From NCBI GenBank assembly GCA_045590755.1, contig JAZNRP010000012.1, positions 1 through 46,821 of the forward strand: a stretch of 46,821 nucleotides of DNA. Direction: 5' to 3'. Position 1 is the stretch's first letter. Each line of letters opens with the position of its first letter. Of this stretch, positions 32,472 through 41,758 are shown piece after piece. The position numbers were made by a program, and so were the translations under genes. The notes below the pieces were generated by a model that saw nothing but the letters and a program-made list of their open reading frames with translations, searched no databases and was not told the origin of the DNA. The DNA is from SIG565 sp045590755 (GTDB lineage Bacteria; Bacillota; Clostridia; Oscillospirales; Acutalibacteraceae).

Positions 32472-33118
32472 TTTGTCATTTTCTCCTGCTTTACCTTATG
32501 GTCTATTACATGACGGGAAGCGAGTTCTTTGTGAATATCTTCGAGCGTTATTCCCATTTCAATCATAAGCACCATTACATGATATGCCAAATCGGCTATT
32601 TCGTATACCGTTTCGGCCTTATCATTGTCTTTAGCGGCAATAATAACTTCGGTTGACTCCTCGCCCACCTTTTTAAGTATTTTGTCAATTCCCTTTTCGA
32701 ACAGATATGTGGTATAAGAGCCTTCCTTTTTATCTGTCTTTCTTCCACCAATAAGCTCCATTAAGCCCTGATACGAAAATTCGTGCAAATCTTCACTTTG
32801 ATAAACGGGATTCTGGAAGCAAGAAAATGTACCTGTGTGACAAGCGGGGCCGTCAGGCTCTACCACCACCACCAAGGCGTCATTATCACAGTCTGCGGTA
32901 ATTGATACAATGTGCTGATAGTTGCCACTGGTCTCGCCCTTAAGCCACAGCTCCTGTCTTGAACGACTGTAAAAGGTGGTAAGTCCCTTTTCCATAGAGA
33001 GTTTAAGGCTTTCTTCGTTCATATAAGCTAAAGTCAGTACCTTCTTTGTAACCGAATCCACGACTATCGCAGGAATAAGACCGTCTTTTCCGAAATTTAA
33101 ACTTTTAGTATCTATCAT
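32468..33118 (-). CDS. hisIE: Bifunctional phosphoribosyl-AMP cyclohydrolase / phosphoribosyl-ATP pyrophosphatase
   Basis: A 216-aa fusion catalysing steps 2 and 3. The HisI part (about 1-110) has TLAYMNEESL, TTFYSRSRQELWLKGETSGN and the zinc-binding CDNDALVV and GPACHTGTFSCF. The HisE part (about 115-210) has KILKKVGEESTEVIIAAK and YEIADLAYH. Full length. AGGAG lies 8 bp upstream, 11 bp after hisF. Confidence 0.96.
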   Translation of the reverse strand: MIDTKSLNFGKDGLIPAIVVDSVTKKVLTLAYMNEESLKLSMEKGLTTFYSRSRQELWLKGETSGNYQHIVSITADCDNDALVVVVEPDGPACHTGTFSCFQNPVYQSEDLHEFSYQGLMELIGGRKTDKKEGSYTTYLFEKGIDKILKKVGEESTEVIIAAKDNDKAETVYEIADLAYHVMVLMIEMGITLEDIHKELASRHVIDHKVKQEKMTK

Positions 33119-33129
33119 AATATTCTCCT

Positions 33130-33888
33130 TTATAGTCTTGTAGAAATACCGTTCTTTGCCATTTCTTTTTTAAGGTCGGCTATTTTTACTTCGCCGAAAT
33201 GGAATATAGATGCGGCAAGTCCTGCATCTACTTTTGGTAAGGTATTAAAAAGTGTGATAAAATCTTCTATTTTGCCAGCACCACCCGATGCTATTACGGG
33301 GACAGACACCGCATTACATACCGCGTCGAGCATTTCAAGGTCAAACCCTTTTTTTACCCCGTCAGTATCAATTGAGTTTACTACGACTTCACCCGCGCCG
33401 TTTCCAACGCAACGCTTAATCCACTCAATTGCTTCCATCCCAGTGTTTTCTCTGCCGCCCTTGGCAAATACACAGAATTTGCCACCAACACGCTTAATAT
33501 CAACCGACAGTACAACACACTGGTCGCCGTAAAGCTTTGCCGCCGCATTTACAAGCTCGGGATTTTTTATAGCACCCGAATTTACACTTACTTTATCTGC
33601 GCCGCATTTAAGCACCCTGTCAAAATCATCGAGTGTGTTGATTCCGCCGCCAACCGTCAGTGGTATAAACACGCTTTTTGCCGTTTCACATAAAATATCG
33701 GTAAACAATCGTCTGCCGTCGGATGACGCGGTTATATCATAGAAAACGAGCTCGTCGGCGCCGCAGTCACTGTAAAATTTTGCAAGGGACACAGGGGATG
33801 AAACATCACTCAGTCCTTCAAAATTTACGCCCTTTACAACCCTGCCGTCCTTAACATCCAAACAGGGAATAATTCTTTTTGTAATCAT
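33130..33888 (-). CDS. hisF: Imidazole glycerol phosphate synthase, cyclase subunit
   Basis: A 252-aa (beta-alpha)8 barrel. IIPCLDVKDGRVVKGVNF carries catalytic Asp (about 11) and VVNSIDTDGVKKGFDLEML the second (about 130). Phosphate-binding loops are VGGGIN and ASGGAG. With HisH it forms IGP and AICAR from PRFAR. The ATG overlaps hisA by 4 bp. Confidence 0.97.
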   Translation of the reverse strand: MITKRIIPCLDVKDGRVVKGVNFEGLSDVSSPVSLAKFYSDCGADELVFYDITASSDGRRLFTDILCETAKSVFIPLTVGGGINTLDDFDRVLKCGADKVSVNSGAIKNPELVNAAAKLYGDQCVVLSVDIKRVGGKFCVFAKGGRENTGMEAIEWIKRCVGNGAGEVVVNSIDTDGVKKGFDLEMLDAVCNAVSVPVIASGGAGKIEDFITLFNTLPKVDAGLAASIFHFGEVKIADLKKEMAKNGISTRL

Positions 33889-34598
33889 TTTGCCACCTCA
33901 ATTGCCGTTTTTAAGTCGATGGCACCTGTATAATATGCCTTGCCGATTATTGCGCCGTAGAGATTTAACCTTGCAAGTCTTTCTACATCATCCAATGATG
34001 ACACACCGCCCGACGCGATAATCTGAAGAGCGAATTTTTGCGACAGTTCGCGGTATAACCCGTGGTTTGTGCCCTGCATTGCACCGTCCTTTGAAATATC
34101 GGTGCATATAACGGTTTTAACACCTAACTTTTCCATTTTTTCGCAAAATGCAAAGGCTTCAAGACTTGACTTTTGCGTCCAACCCTTTATGGCAACAAAG
34201 CCGTCCTTTATATCAATACCTACCGCTATTTTCTCGCCGTATTTTTTTACCGCTTCTTCCACAAAGCCTTCTTCGGTTACTGCGGCAGTTCCGAGAATTA
34301 CGCGGTCAACACCCGCCTCTATATAACGGTCTATCGTCTGCATATTTCTGATGCCGCCGCCTATTTCACAGAAAAGGCCTGTATTTTTCTTTATATTTAT
34401 TACGGTGTGAAGATTCGGGGTGTCGCCGCTTTTTGCGCCTTCCAAATCCACAAGATGAATATGTGTAGCACCGCTTTTTTTAAAGTCCTTTGCTACTTCT
34501 AATGGATTCTCGTTATAAACGGTCATTTCATTATAGTCGCCTTTATAAAGGCGCACCGCCTTACCGCCAAACAAATCAATAGCGGGGTAAATTAACAT
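33885..34598 (-). CDS. hisA: ProFAR isomerase
   Basis: A 237-aa barrel homologous to HisF. It isomerises ProFAR to PRFAR. Catalytic Asp lies in YPAIDLFGGKAVRLYKGDY and again in VICTDISKDGAMQGTN; phosphate loops are GGGIRN and ASGGVSS. The start overlaps the hisH end by 7 bp. Confidence 0.96.
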   Translation of the reverse strand: MLIYPAIDLFGGKAVRLYKGDYNEMTVYNENPLEVAKDFKKSGATHIHLVDLEGAKSGDTPNLHTVINIKKNTGLFCEIGGGIRNMQTIDRYIEAGVDRVILGTAAVTEEGFVEEAVKKYGEKIAVGIDIKDGFVAIKGWTQKSSLEAFAFCEKMEKLGVKTVICTDISKDGAMQGTNHGLYRELSQKFALQIIASGGVSSLDDVERLARLNLYGAIIGKAYYTGAIDLKTAIEVAK

Positions 34599-35218
34599 AA
34601 GTCGCTCTCCTTTAGGTCTATAAATGCTTTAAGAATTCTTAGTCCTATCTTGCCGCTTTTTTCGGGATGAAACTGACAGCCGAAAACATTTTTATTGTGG
34701 GCGGCCGCAGTAAGCTCGGCGCCGTATTCGGCAGTAGCTATTACCGATTCTTCACAGTCATCGGCATAAAACGAATGAACAAAATATACGCAATCGCCGT
34801 CATTTATATTGGCAAACAAGGGTGTTTGTTTTTTGAAAATCAAGGGATTCCACCCAATATGCGGAATTTTATAATTTTCGGGAATTACATCCTTTATAGG
34901 CTTTACTGTTCCCTTTATAAGACCTAATCCCTTGTGCTCGCCGTATTCAAGGCTTTCATCAAACAGAAGCTGCATGCCAAGGCAAATACCCAAAAGCGGC
35001 TTACCGCCGTTTGCTAACTCTATAATTGTTTTATCAAGTCCGCTATCTCGGAGCTTCCTTGCCGCATCTTCAAACGCGCCGACACCTGGCAGTATAATAT
35101 GGGCGGCGGCGGCAAGAACTTCCCTTTCTGCCGTTACAACCACATCTGCGCCAATGGCCGACAGTGAGCTTTTTAAGGAAAAAAGATTTCCAACACCATA
35201 ATCAACAATGGCTACCAT
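34592..35218 (-). CDS. hisH: Imidazole glycerol phosphate synthase, glutaminase subunit
   Basis: A 208-aa class I glutamine amidotransferase feeding ammonia to HisF. The nucleophile Cys79 is in LGICLGMQLLFD, and the His/Glu pair is in GCQFHPEKSG (His184, Glu186). The oxyanion region PGVGAFEDA is present. It is coupled to hisB through a TAATG overlap. Confidence 0.97.
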   Translation of the reverse strand: MVAIVDYGVGNLFSLKSSLSAIGADVVVTAEREVLAAAAHIILPGVGAFEDAARKLRDSGLDKTIIELANGGKPLLGICLGMQLLFDESLEYGEHKGLGLIKGTVKPIKDVIPENYKIPHIGWNPLIFKKQTPLFANINDGDCVYFVHSFYADDCEESVIATAEYGAELTAAAHNKNVFGCQFHPEKSGKIGLRILKAFIDLKESDLC

Positions 35219-35805
35219 TATAAAACACCTTTCGTGGACAGAACTTCTCCGTTTAATTCGGGGTCTATTTTCACGGCATCCTTAATGCTGTGCGCCGCCG
35301 ATTTAAACGCCCCTTCTATAATGTGGTGAGAGTTTACACCGTCAATTTCTTTGATATGCAAGGTACACTCGGCATTTCTTACAAAGGCATACCAGAACTC
35401 TTCGGTAAGCTCTGTATCAAAGGTGCCGACCTTTTCGGCGGGTATGTCCATATCGTACCCCAAATAACATCTGCCCGAAAAATCAATGGCGGTAAGTATA
35501 AGTGCTTCATCCATAGGAAGCACCATATAGCCGTAACGCACAATGCCTTTTTTGTCCCCTAAAGCTTCCTTGAATGCAAGACCTAACGATATTCCCACAT
35601 CTTCTACAGTATGGTGGTCATCAACATGAGTGTCTCCCACACATTTTACTTCCAAATCAAATCTGCCGTGCTTGGCAAAAAGGGTTAGCATATGGTCAAG
35701 AAAACCACAACCCGTAGCAATTTTACTGTCGCCCTTACCGTCAATATTAAGTTTTAATGTAATATCGGTCTCGGCTGTTTTTCTGTTAATCACAGAGTTT
35801 CTCAT
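35218..35805 (-). CDS. hisB: Imidazoleglycerol-phosphate dehydratase
   Basis: A 195-aa monofunctional IGPD with Mn-binding His clusters: HMLTLFAKHGRFDL, DDHHTVEDVGISLG, SGRCYLGYD and NSHHIIEGAFKS. The phosphatase half found in enterobacterial HisB is absent, so dephosphorylation falls to HisJ. The ATG overlaps hisC by 4 bp. Confidence 0.97.
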   Translation of the reverse strand: MRNSVINRKTAETDITLKLNIDGKGDSKIATGCGFLDHMLTLFAKHGRFDLEVKCVGDTHVDDHHTVEDVGISLGLAFKEALGDKKGIVRYGYMVLPMDEALILTAIDFSGRCYLGYDMDIPAEKVGTFDTELTEEFWYAFVRNAECTLHIKEIDGVNSHHIIEGAFKSAAHSIKDAVKIDPELNGEVLSTKGVL

Positions 35806-36866
35806 ACAAGCTCCTCCAAAACCTTTTTCAAGGTTTCAATAAATATAATCATTTGTTCCTTACTGCCTACGGTAATACGGTTATAGTCATAAAGTCTTTC
35901 TTTCTCAAAATGGCGCACAAGAACGCCCTTTTCTTTAAGTCTTAAATAAATTTCCTTGCCCTGCACCATACTGTGCTTAGCAAAAATAAAGTTAGCAAGT
36001 GAATTTGTCACAGTAAACGATAATTTAAGCAATTCTGCCGTAGTCCACTCTCGCACTGACTGTATTTCGGCGCAATTTTCTTTTGTATATGTATCATCCT
36101 TTAGTGAGCCGATACCCGCCGCCATAGTCATACGGTTTACATTATAAGGATTGGTGGAATACTTAATGGTATTCAAATCCCTTATAAGTGCGGCACTTCC
36201 TATACCGAAGCCGAGTCTGCCGCCCGCAAGGGAGCGTGATTTTGAAAAGGTTTGTGTTACTAAAAGATTATCGTATTTTTTTATAAGGGGCACCACACTT
36301 TGCGTGCCAAAATCAACATAGGCTTCATCAATTACCACAACATTATTGGGGTTTGATTTGATGATTTCTTCTATTTGCTCTACTGTTAGAGCAATACCTG
36401 TTGGTGCATTAGGGTTTGCGAGAAATATTGTTTTGTCAATTCCCTTATAGTCATTTATATCAACCGAAAAATCTTCCTTTAACGGAATTAATGTGTACGG
36501 CACCTTATTTAACTCGGCAAAAACCGAATAAAATCCGTAGGTTATATCGGGAAATGCCGCGCCGTTACTTTCGTCGCAAAAAGCCATAAAGGCAAAGTTC
36601 AAAATTTCATCTGAGCCGTTGGTAAACAGAATTTCATCCTTTTCTACACCGAAGTATTCCGCCGCCGTATTTACAAGCTCGGTACACTCGGGGTCTGAAT
36701 AAAGCTGCAGATTTTTTGCCGCTGCCGCTGCTAACACCTGAGCCTTTGGAGACGGCGGAAAGGGCGACTCATTCGTATTTAGTTTTACATATCGCATATC
36801 TTTTGGCTGTTCCCCCGGTGTATAGGGGGAAAGCGTCGCATATTTTGAGCTTAAAAAACGACTCAC
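35802..36866 (-). CDS. hisC: Histidinol-phosphate aminotransferase
   Basis: A 354-aa PLP enzyme of fold type I. NPNAPTGIAL and VIDEAYVDFG bind cofactor; the Schiff-base Lys is in TFSKSRSLAGGRLGFGIG. The start codon is GTG, directly after the hisD stop, with GGAGG 8 bp upstream located inside hisD. Full length. Confidence 0.96.
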   Translation of the reverse strand: MSRFLSSKYATLSPYTPGEQPKDMRYVKLNTNESPFPPSPKAQVLAAAAAKNLQLYSDPECTELVNTAAEYFGVEKDEILFTNGSDEILNFAFMAFCDESNGAAFPDITYGFYSVFAELNKVPYTLIPLKEDFSVDINDYKGIDKTIFLANPNAPTGIALTVEQIEEIIKSNPNNVVVIDEAYVDFGTQSVVPLIKKYDNLLVTQTFSKSRSLAGGRLGFGIGSAALIRDLNTIKYSTNPYNVNRMTMAAGIGSLKDDTYTKENCAEIQSVREWTTAELLKLSFTVTNSLANFIFAKHSMVQGKEIYLRLKEKGVLVRHFEKERLYDYNRITVGSKEQMIIFIETLKKVLEELV

Positions 36867-38144
36867 TTAATCTTCCTCCGTGCGAATTACTGCGCTTTTA
36901 GCGTGGGCGGTAAGGCCTTCCTTTTCAGCAAAGAAAGCTACATCTTCTGCCACGCTGCTTAATGCTTCCTTAGTATAATAGGTATACTGTGTTTTCTTTA
37001 TAAAATCATCCACCGACAAGGGACTTGAGAATTTTGCGGTACCGCTTGTGGGCAGAGTATGGTTAGGACCGGCATAATAGTCACCCAACGCTTCGGGACA
37101 GTTTCTGCCCATAAAGACAGACCCCGCGTGGCTAATACTATCAAGATAATAGAAGGGGTCGTCCACCAACAGTTCAAGGTGCTCGGGCGCTATTTCGTTT
37201 GCAATATCAATTGCCGTTTGCAAATTTTCCGCCACTATGATTTTGCCGTTATTATCAATTGACACACGGGCAATCTCACAGCGCAAAAGCTGCGGTATCT
37301 GTTTTTCTAATTCTTCGCTTACCTGTTCTGCTAAATCCATACTGTCGGTAACAAGCACCGCGCTTGCCATTTTATCATGTTCTGCCTGAGAAAGCAAGTC
37401 TGCCGCTACATGAGCAGGATTTGATTTGCCGTCTGCCACAATTAAAATTTCACTGGGACCTGCTATCATATCAATAGACACCTGACCGAAAACCTGTTTT
37501 TTGGCTTCGGCAACGAAGGCATTACCGGGCCCCACGATTTTATCAACCTTAGGTACACTCTCAGTACCATAAGCTAATGCGGCTATAGCCTGTGCGCCGC
37601 CAACCTTAAATATTTTATCAATTCCCGCAATTTTTGCCGCCGCAAGAATTACGGGGTTTACTTTACCCGTAGCGCTCGGTGGCGTCACCATAACAACTTC
37701 CTTGCAGCCTGCAATCTTTGCAGGGATTGAGTCCATTAAAACGGTGGACGGGTATGCCGCGGTACCGCCCGGAACATAAAGACCTGCTTTATCAACGGGG
37801 GTTATTTTCTGACCTATAATAACGCCGTCTTTTTTCTTAATTTCAAAGCCCTGTCGTACCTGTTTTTGATGAAAGGTGCGAATATTTTCTGCCGCACTTT
37901 CCAAAATTTCAAGAAATTTAGGTTCTACTGCCGCTACGGCTTCATCTATTTCTTCTTTGGTTACAATTAGGCTGCCAAGCTTTGCCTTGTCGAATTTTTC
38001 GGAATACTCGAAGAGCGCCTTATCACCGTTTACTTTAACATTTTCTATAATTTCAGCAACTATATCTTCAAAATTAAATGCCGATTCCGCGCGGGCAAAA
38101 ATTTCAGAATTTGAAACCTCACCGTATTTTAAGATTTTAATCAT
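36867..38144 (-). CDS. hisD: Histidinol dehydrogenase
   Basis: A 425-aa NAD- and zinc-dependent enzyme for the last two oxidations. Motifs: GPGNAFVAEAKKQVFG, GPSEILIVAD, LSQAEHDKMA (zinc Gln/His) and EALGDYYAGPNHTLPTSG (catalytic Glu/His region). GGAGG lies 6 bp before the ATG, and the gap to hisG is 1 bp. Confidence 0.97.
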   Translation of the reverse strand: MIKILKYGEVSNSEIFARAESAFNFEDIVAEIIENVKVNGDKALFEYSEKFDKAKLGSLIVTKEEIDEAVAAVEPKFLEILESAAENIRTFHQKQVRQGFEIKKKDGVIIGQKITPVDKAGLYVPGGTAAYPSTVLMDSIPAKIAGCKEVVMVTPPSATGKVNPVILAAAKIAGIDKIFKVGGAQAIAALAYGTESVPKVDKIVGPGNAFVAEAKKQVFGQVSIDMIAGPSEILIVADGKSNPAHVAADLLSQAEHDKMASAVLVTDSMDLAEQVSEELEKQIPQLLRCEIARVSIDNNGKIIVAENLQTAIDIANEIAPEHLELLVDDPFYYLDSISHAGSVFMGRNCPEALGDYYAGPNHTLPTSGTAKFSSPLSVDDFIKKTQYTYYTKEALSSVAEDVAFFAEKEGLTAHAKSAVIRTEED

Positions 38145-38145
38145 T

Positions 38146-38778
38146 TTAAGCCTCCGTCTGTTTAGCTATTTCCCGTACTATTTTTTCTATTTTTTCTGCC
38201 TTGAACTTAAAGCTTGTTTTATTTGCGATAAGACGGGCGCTTATGGGTACAATTTCTTCAAATACTTCTAAGTTGTTTTCTTTGAGCGTTGTTCCTGTTT
38301 CCACTATATCAACTATTACATCCGATAAATCTAAAATCGGGGCAATTTCAATTGAGCCGTTTAAGTGAATTATATCAATGTCCATACCGCGTGAACGGTA
38401 GTAGCCACTTGCAATATTTTTAAATTTTGTGGCAACACGAAGTGTGCTGTTCATATCATAACGGAAATCCTTTTTTGCCGCTACTGCCATACGACATTTG
38501 CCAATATTTAAGTCTAAAAGCTCATAAACCTCAGGCTCATATTCAAGTAAAATATCTTTGCCCGCAACGCCGACATCGGCGGCTCCGCGCTCAACATATA
38601 TTGCAACATCCGACGGCTTTACCCAAAAGTAACGAACGCCTAATTTCTCGTTTTCAAAAATAAGCTTTCGGTTGTTTTCTTTTATTGATGGGCATTCAAA
38701 CCCCGCCTTTTCGAACATAGCGTAGACCTTTTCGCCAAGCCTTCCTTTTGGCAGAGCAACATTAAGCATTGTTTTCAA
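38146..38778 (-). CDS. hisG: ATP phosphoribosyltransferase catalytic subunit, short form
   Basis: A 210-aa HisG lacking the C-terminal regulatory domain, as in species that use HisZ. It has VALPKGRLGEKV, GAADVGVAGKDILLEY and the PRPP-loop VDIVETGTTLKEN. It performs the first committed step. I keep the TTG start at 38778, which has AAAGG 9 bp upstream; an ATG three codons later is possible. Confidence 0.95.
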   Translation of the reverse strand: MKTMLNVALPKGRLGEKVYAMFEKAGFECPSIKENNRKLIFENEKLGVRYFWVKPSDVAIYVERGAADVGVAGKDILLEYEPEVYELLDLNIGKCRMAVAAKKDFRYDMNSTLRVATKFKNIASGYYRSRGMDIDIIHLNGSIEIAPILDLSDVIVDIVETGTTLKENNLEVFEEIVPISARLIANKTSFKFKAEKIEKIVREIAKQTEA

Positions 38779-38783
38779 ATATA

Positions 38784-39884
38784 TCAGCCTTTCTTAGTAC
38801 AGCATATCTGTTTTTCGTATTTTATGTTTTGCGGAATTTCTCGGCTTACCAAAACTCTCTTGCCGCTATTTATCAGCTCTTCTGCATACTTATTAAGGGC
38901 TACTAAATCGGTATCGTCAGAATAGGTAAGCAGTATATCAACATCGTATTCTGCCGCCGTCTTGTTAAACCTTTCAAGCATATCAAGATATACCGCAAAG
39001 CCTATAGCACCGCTCTTGCGCTTCATTTTTTGCATAAGCTTATCGTACTGACCGCCTGATAGTATACTTGTAGGTATGCCTTCAATAAAGCCCTTAAACA
39101 CAATTCCGTTGTAGTATTTTATATCGTTTACAACCGAAAAGTCTATTCGTATCATTTCCTTTATATCGTCGTCCAGGGCATTGCAGATTCTTAGCAGCTG
39201 TTTTATAGTGGCAGTGTCCGCCTTGCCATCCAGCACAGCCTCAAGCCGCGGTAAAACCGTTAAAGGATTGCCAACTGTAGACACCAAAAGCTTTAATATG
39301 TCACGGCTCTCGGTCGGTACATTGTTACTGTCAAGTAGTGCTACCAACTCGTGAGCATTCTTTTCCCCTGCGAGTCTTAATATATCGCCAAAAAGATTTT
39401 CGGGTATATTAAAATCCTTTATCACACTCTGAAGCAGTCCTAAATGGGAAATATCAAGCACACCTTTGTCCGATACTGTTTTAAGGCTCTTGGCCGCAAG
39501 GGTTATAACTTCGCAGATACTGTAGTCGTCAATATCTCCAAAGCACTCAAGACCCGCCTGCATAATTTCCTTATATGCGTGGCTTCCCTTTGATACGCGG
39601 TATACATTTTCGTTATAAAAAACCTTTTGTATACAGTCGGGCTCTATATTTATATTCTTTATAATAGATAATGTAACATCGGGCTTTAGTGCCATAAGCT
39701 TTCCGTTTGTATCGGTAAAGGTTATTACACTATCGGAAATCAAAAAATCTTTATTGCGCGCATATAAATCATACTCTTCAAACTTGCTCATTTTATACGG
39801 GGTATACCCACGAGCAGAATAAAGAGCACGAAGCGCAAATATTACCTTTTCGTTAAAGTTAAAGGAGTCTTGATAATTATTCAT
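38784..39884 (-). CDS. hisZ: ATP phosphoribosyltransferase regulatory subunit
   Basis: A 366-aa HisRS-like protein without synthetase function; it forms the octameric HisG-HisZ enzyme and senses histidine. It has aaRS-like motif 2 (VYRVSKGSHAYKEIMQAGLE CFG region) and LSGGQYDKLMQ. It is slightly shorter than typical HisZ and ends soon after QNIKYEKQICCTKKG. It overlaps yerC by 8 bp. A full HisRS is excluded by the missing anticodon domain. Confidence 0.93.
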   Translation of the reverse strand: MNNYQDSFNFNEKVIFALRALYSARGYTPYKMSKFEEYDLYARNKDFLISDSVITFTDTNGKLMALKPDVTLSIIKNINIEPDCIQKVFYNENVYRVSKGSHAYKEIMQAGLECFGDIDDYSICEVITLAAKSLKTVSDKGVLDISHLGLLQSVIKDFNIPENLFGDILRLAGEKNAHELVALLDSNNVPTESRDILKLLVSTVGNPLTVLPRLEAVLDGKADTATIKQLLRICNALDDDIKEMIRIDFSVVNDIKYYNGIVFKGFIEGIPTSILSGGQYDKLMQKMKRKSGAIGFAVYLDMLERFNKTAAEYDVDILLTYSDDTDLVALNKYAEELINSGKRVLVSREIPQNIKYEKQICCTKKG

Positions 39885-40179
39885 TGCCGTCCCCCGTTTT
39901 GTTTAACTTTTCTATTGCCGCGCGATAGCCGCCGCTTCCGTAATTAAGACATTTGCTAACCCTACCGATTGTAGCGGTGCTGACATCTACCTGTTCTGTA
40001 ATCTTTTGGTAGCTTAAGCCTTCGGACAGTAAAATGGCGGTATCTAACCTTTGCGCCATGTCCTGAATTTCCTTTATGGTGCAAAGGTCTTCAAAATAAT
40101 TGTAGCACTCTTCTATATTTTCTAAATTTAATAGGGTTTTGAACAACCTGTCGATAGAATCGGTTCGAAATCTTTGCAT
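39877..40179 (-). CDS. yerC: TrpR-like regulator YerC/YecD (probable his repressor)
   Basis: A 100-aa helical DNA-binding protein of the TrpR superfamily. The HTH is DTAILLSEGLSYQKITEQVD, then VSTATIGRVSKCLNYG, the conserved YerC recognition segment. As first gene of the histidine operon it is the obvious candidate for a histidine-responsive autoregulating repressor; comparative work in Firmicutes has linked this family to histidine genes (from memory, not checked). The ATG has GGAG 7 bp upstream. Confidence 0.88.
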   Translation of the reverse strand: MQRFRTDSIDRLFKTLLNLENIEECYNYFEDLCTIKEIQDMAQRLDTAILLSEGLSYQKITEQVDVSTATIGRVSKCLNYGSGGYRAAIEKLNKTGDGNE

Positions 40180-40210
40180 AATTTTACTCCTTAAAATTTA
40201 ATACTATACT

Positions 40211-40239
40211 ATGTTAACACATCACCGCGCTAAAGTCAA
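40211..40239 (-). promoter_or_regulatory. Promoter of the histidine operon
   Basis: On the minus strand: TTGACT (40239-40234), 17 bp, TAACAT (40216-40211), then a 10-bp-scale repeat TAGTATAGTATTAA between promoter and start. The AT-rich stretch 40198-40218 may hold the YerC operator. No T-box or leader-peptide attenuator fits in the ~40-nt leader. Confidence 0.6.
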
Positions 40240-40290
40240 TATATATTTTAAAACAAAAATGTGAAAACTCAATACATTATAATATATAAT

Positions 40291-40321
40291 AACACCGATT
40301 TCTAAAAAAGAAATCGGTGTT
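40291..40321 (-). terminator. Hairpin at the 3' end of the DUF1538 gene
   Basis: A 13-bp perfect stem (40291-40303 with 40309-40321). The DUF1538 stop codon (40320-40322) overlaps it. On the minus strand it is followed by TTATTATATATT rather than a clean T-run. Confidence 0.65.
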
Positions 40322-41648
40322 ATACGGCAAAGGGTAAAATAAAGCCCGATGTCATAGGACCGCTTGCCACACCGCCCGAGTCAAATGCTATAGCAGTGTA
40401 TACGGGTGGTACAAAAAGAGAAAGCGCTAAAGAAATAAAGTAACCGGGAATAATGTAATATACCAAAGAAAAATCAAAGATAATTCGCACAACACTTAAA
40501 GCAATAGCGACGCCGACACCGGTACAAAGCCCTATCAACATTGATTTTTTACTGACATAGCCGCCCGTTACATCTTCAACCTGTGAGTTAAGCACATGGA
40601 TTGCGGGCTCTGCCAACATGGCGAGAACACCCATTGCAAGACCAAATACCACAAGCAGTGCGGGGTGCAGAGATGATAATTGCAGTCCCATTTTATAACC
40701 TATCGGCATATAGCCTACATTAACGCCTGTCAAAAACAGAACAAGGCCTAAATAGGTAAACGCGACACCGACACCTATTTTGAGAAGCTGTCTTTTTTTA
40801 AGCTTTAAAAAGAAAATCTGACACATCAGGAAGAACGCCACGATAAGACCTAACGCCACCGCTACTTCTTTTGCTGTGTGTGCGGCATTTTCAAGATACG
40901 CCGCTAAAATATCGTTTTCTACAGAGCCGTAGCTGACAGTATAATTTAAGTCGTTACGGGCGAATATTCCAAGTAACAAAACGGCGAGAATTGGACCTAC
41001 CGAGCAAAGTGCGACCAGACCGAAGCTATTTTCCTGACTGCGACGGTCTCCTAAAACGCTTGATATACCGACACCGAGTGCCACAATAAACGGAACAGTA
41101 ATAGGACCTGTAGTAACACCGCCCGAGTCGAACGCCATAGGCAGTAATTCAATATTTCCATTTACCGACAAAATAAGCGACAGGGAGAATAGAAGCATAT
41201 AAAAAAGCATTAAAAGGCTGGAGAGCCGACGCTTAAAGATAATTCTCAAAACAGCAAAGACTAAAAATGCGCCGACGCCGAAGCCGACTGTATATATTAA
41301 AAGCTTTCCGTTCATTACAGAGCTTACCTGATTAGCAAGCACCTGTAAATCAGGCTCGGCAATGGTAATCAGCATACCGAGTACAAAGCACACCGCCAGT
41401 AACAGACCTATTTTTTTCTGCCTTGAGAGTCCTGCGCCCACATGAACACCCATTGGTGTCATAGCAATATCGGCGCCAAGGTTAAAAAAGCCTATACCCA
41501 AAACCAACAGTACAGCGCCTACGGTGAAGCTTATTAATTCTGCTTTTGTAAAGGAAAATGCGGGAAGCAAAGCGACAAGATAAACCAAAAGCGTAATCGG
41601 CAAAGCAGACACCAACGCTTCTTTAATTTTTGCCCACAGTTCTTTCAA
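40320..41648 (-). CDS. DUF1538 membrane protein, C-terminally shortened
   Basis: A 442-aa membrane protein with an internal duplication. Each half has a xxAEPxxxVLxxQV segment (ITIAEPDLQVLANQV; MLAEPAIHVLNSQV) and an AFDSGGVxxGPxT segment (AFDSGGVTTGPITVPFIV; AFDSGGVASGPMTSGFIL). The second half stops eight residues after GPMT, whereas the first half continues about 50 residues further, so the last membrane segment seems missing. It is probably a transporter; substrate unknown. The start is TTG, preceded by AGGTAGGTGA. Confidence 0.8.
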   Translation of the reverse strand: MKELWAKIKEALVSALPITLLVYLVALLPAFSFTKAELISFTVGAVLLVLGIGFFNLGADIAMTPMGVHVGAGLSRQKKIGLLLAVCFVLGMLITIAEPDLQVLANQVSSVMNGKLLIYTVGFGVGAFLVFAVLRIIFKRRLSSLLMLFYMLLFSLSLILSVNGNIELLPMAFDSGGVTTGPITVPFIVALGVGISSVLGDRRSQENSFGLVALCSVGPILAVLLLGIFARNDLNYTVSYGSVENDILAAYLENAAHTAKEVAVALGLIVAFFLMCQIFFLKLKKRQLLKIGVGVAFTYLGLVLFLTGVNVGYMPIGYKMGLQLSSLHPALLVVFGLAMGVLAMLAEPAIHVLNSQVEDVTGGYVSKKSMLIGLCTGVGVAIALSVVRIIFDFSLVYYIIPGYFISLALSLFVPPVYTAIAFDSGGVASGPMTSGFILPFAV

Positions 41649-41758
41649 TTTGCTTCACCTACCTTAATTTTTTACATTATAAACAGTATACCATAAAAAA
41701 GCTTTTATGAAAAGGGGGAAAAGGCAAATTAACAGTTTGCTAAAAACCCATTATTCGC

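Noticed and set aside
38784..39884. Histidyl-tRNA synthetase
   Set aside because: The catalytic-like core is present but the C-terminal anticodon-binding domain is missing and the gene is next to short hisG, so it is HisZ.
40180..40320. T-box or histidine leader-peptide attenuator before the his operon
   Set aside because: The leader between the promoter and yerC is about 40 nt, too short, with no specifier structure or His-codon run. The 13-bp hairpin here belongs to the 3' end of the DUF1538 gene.
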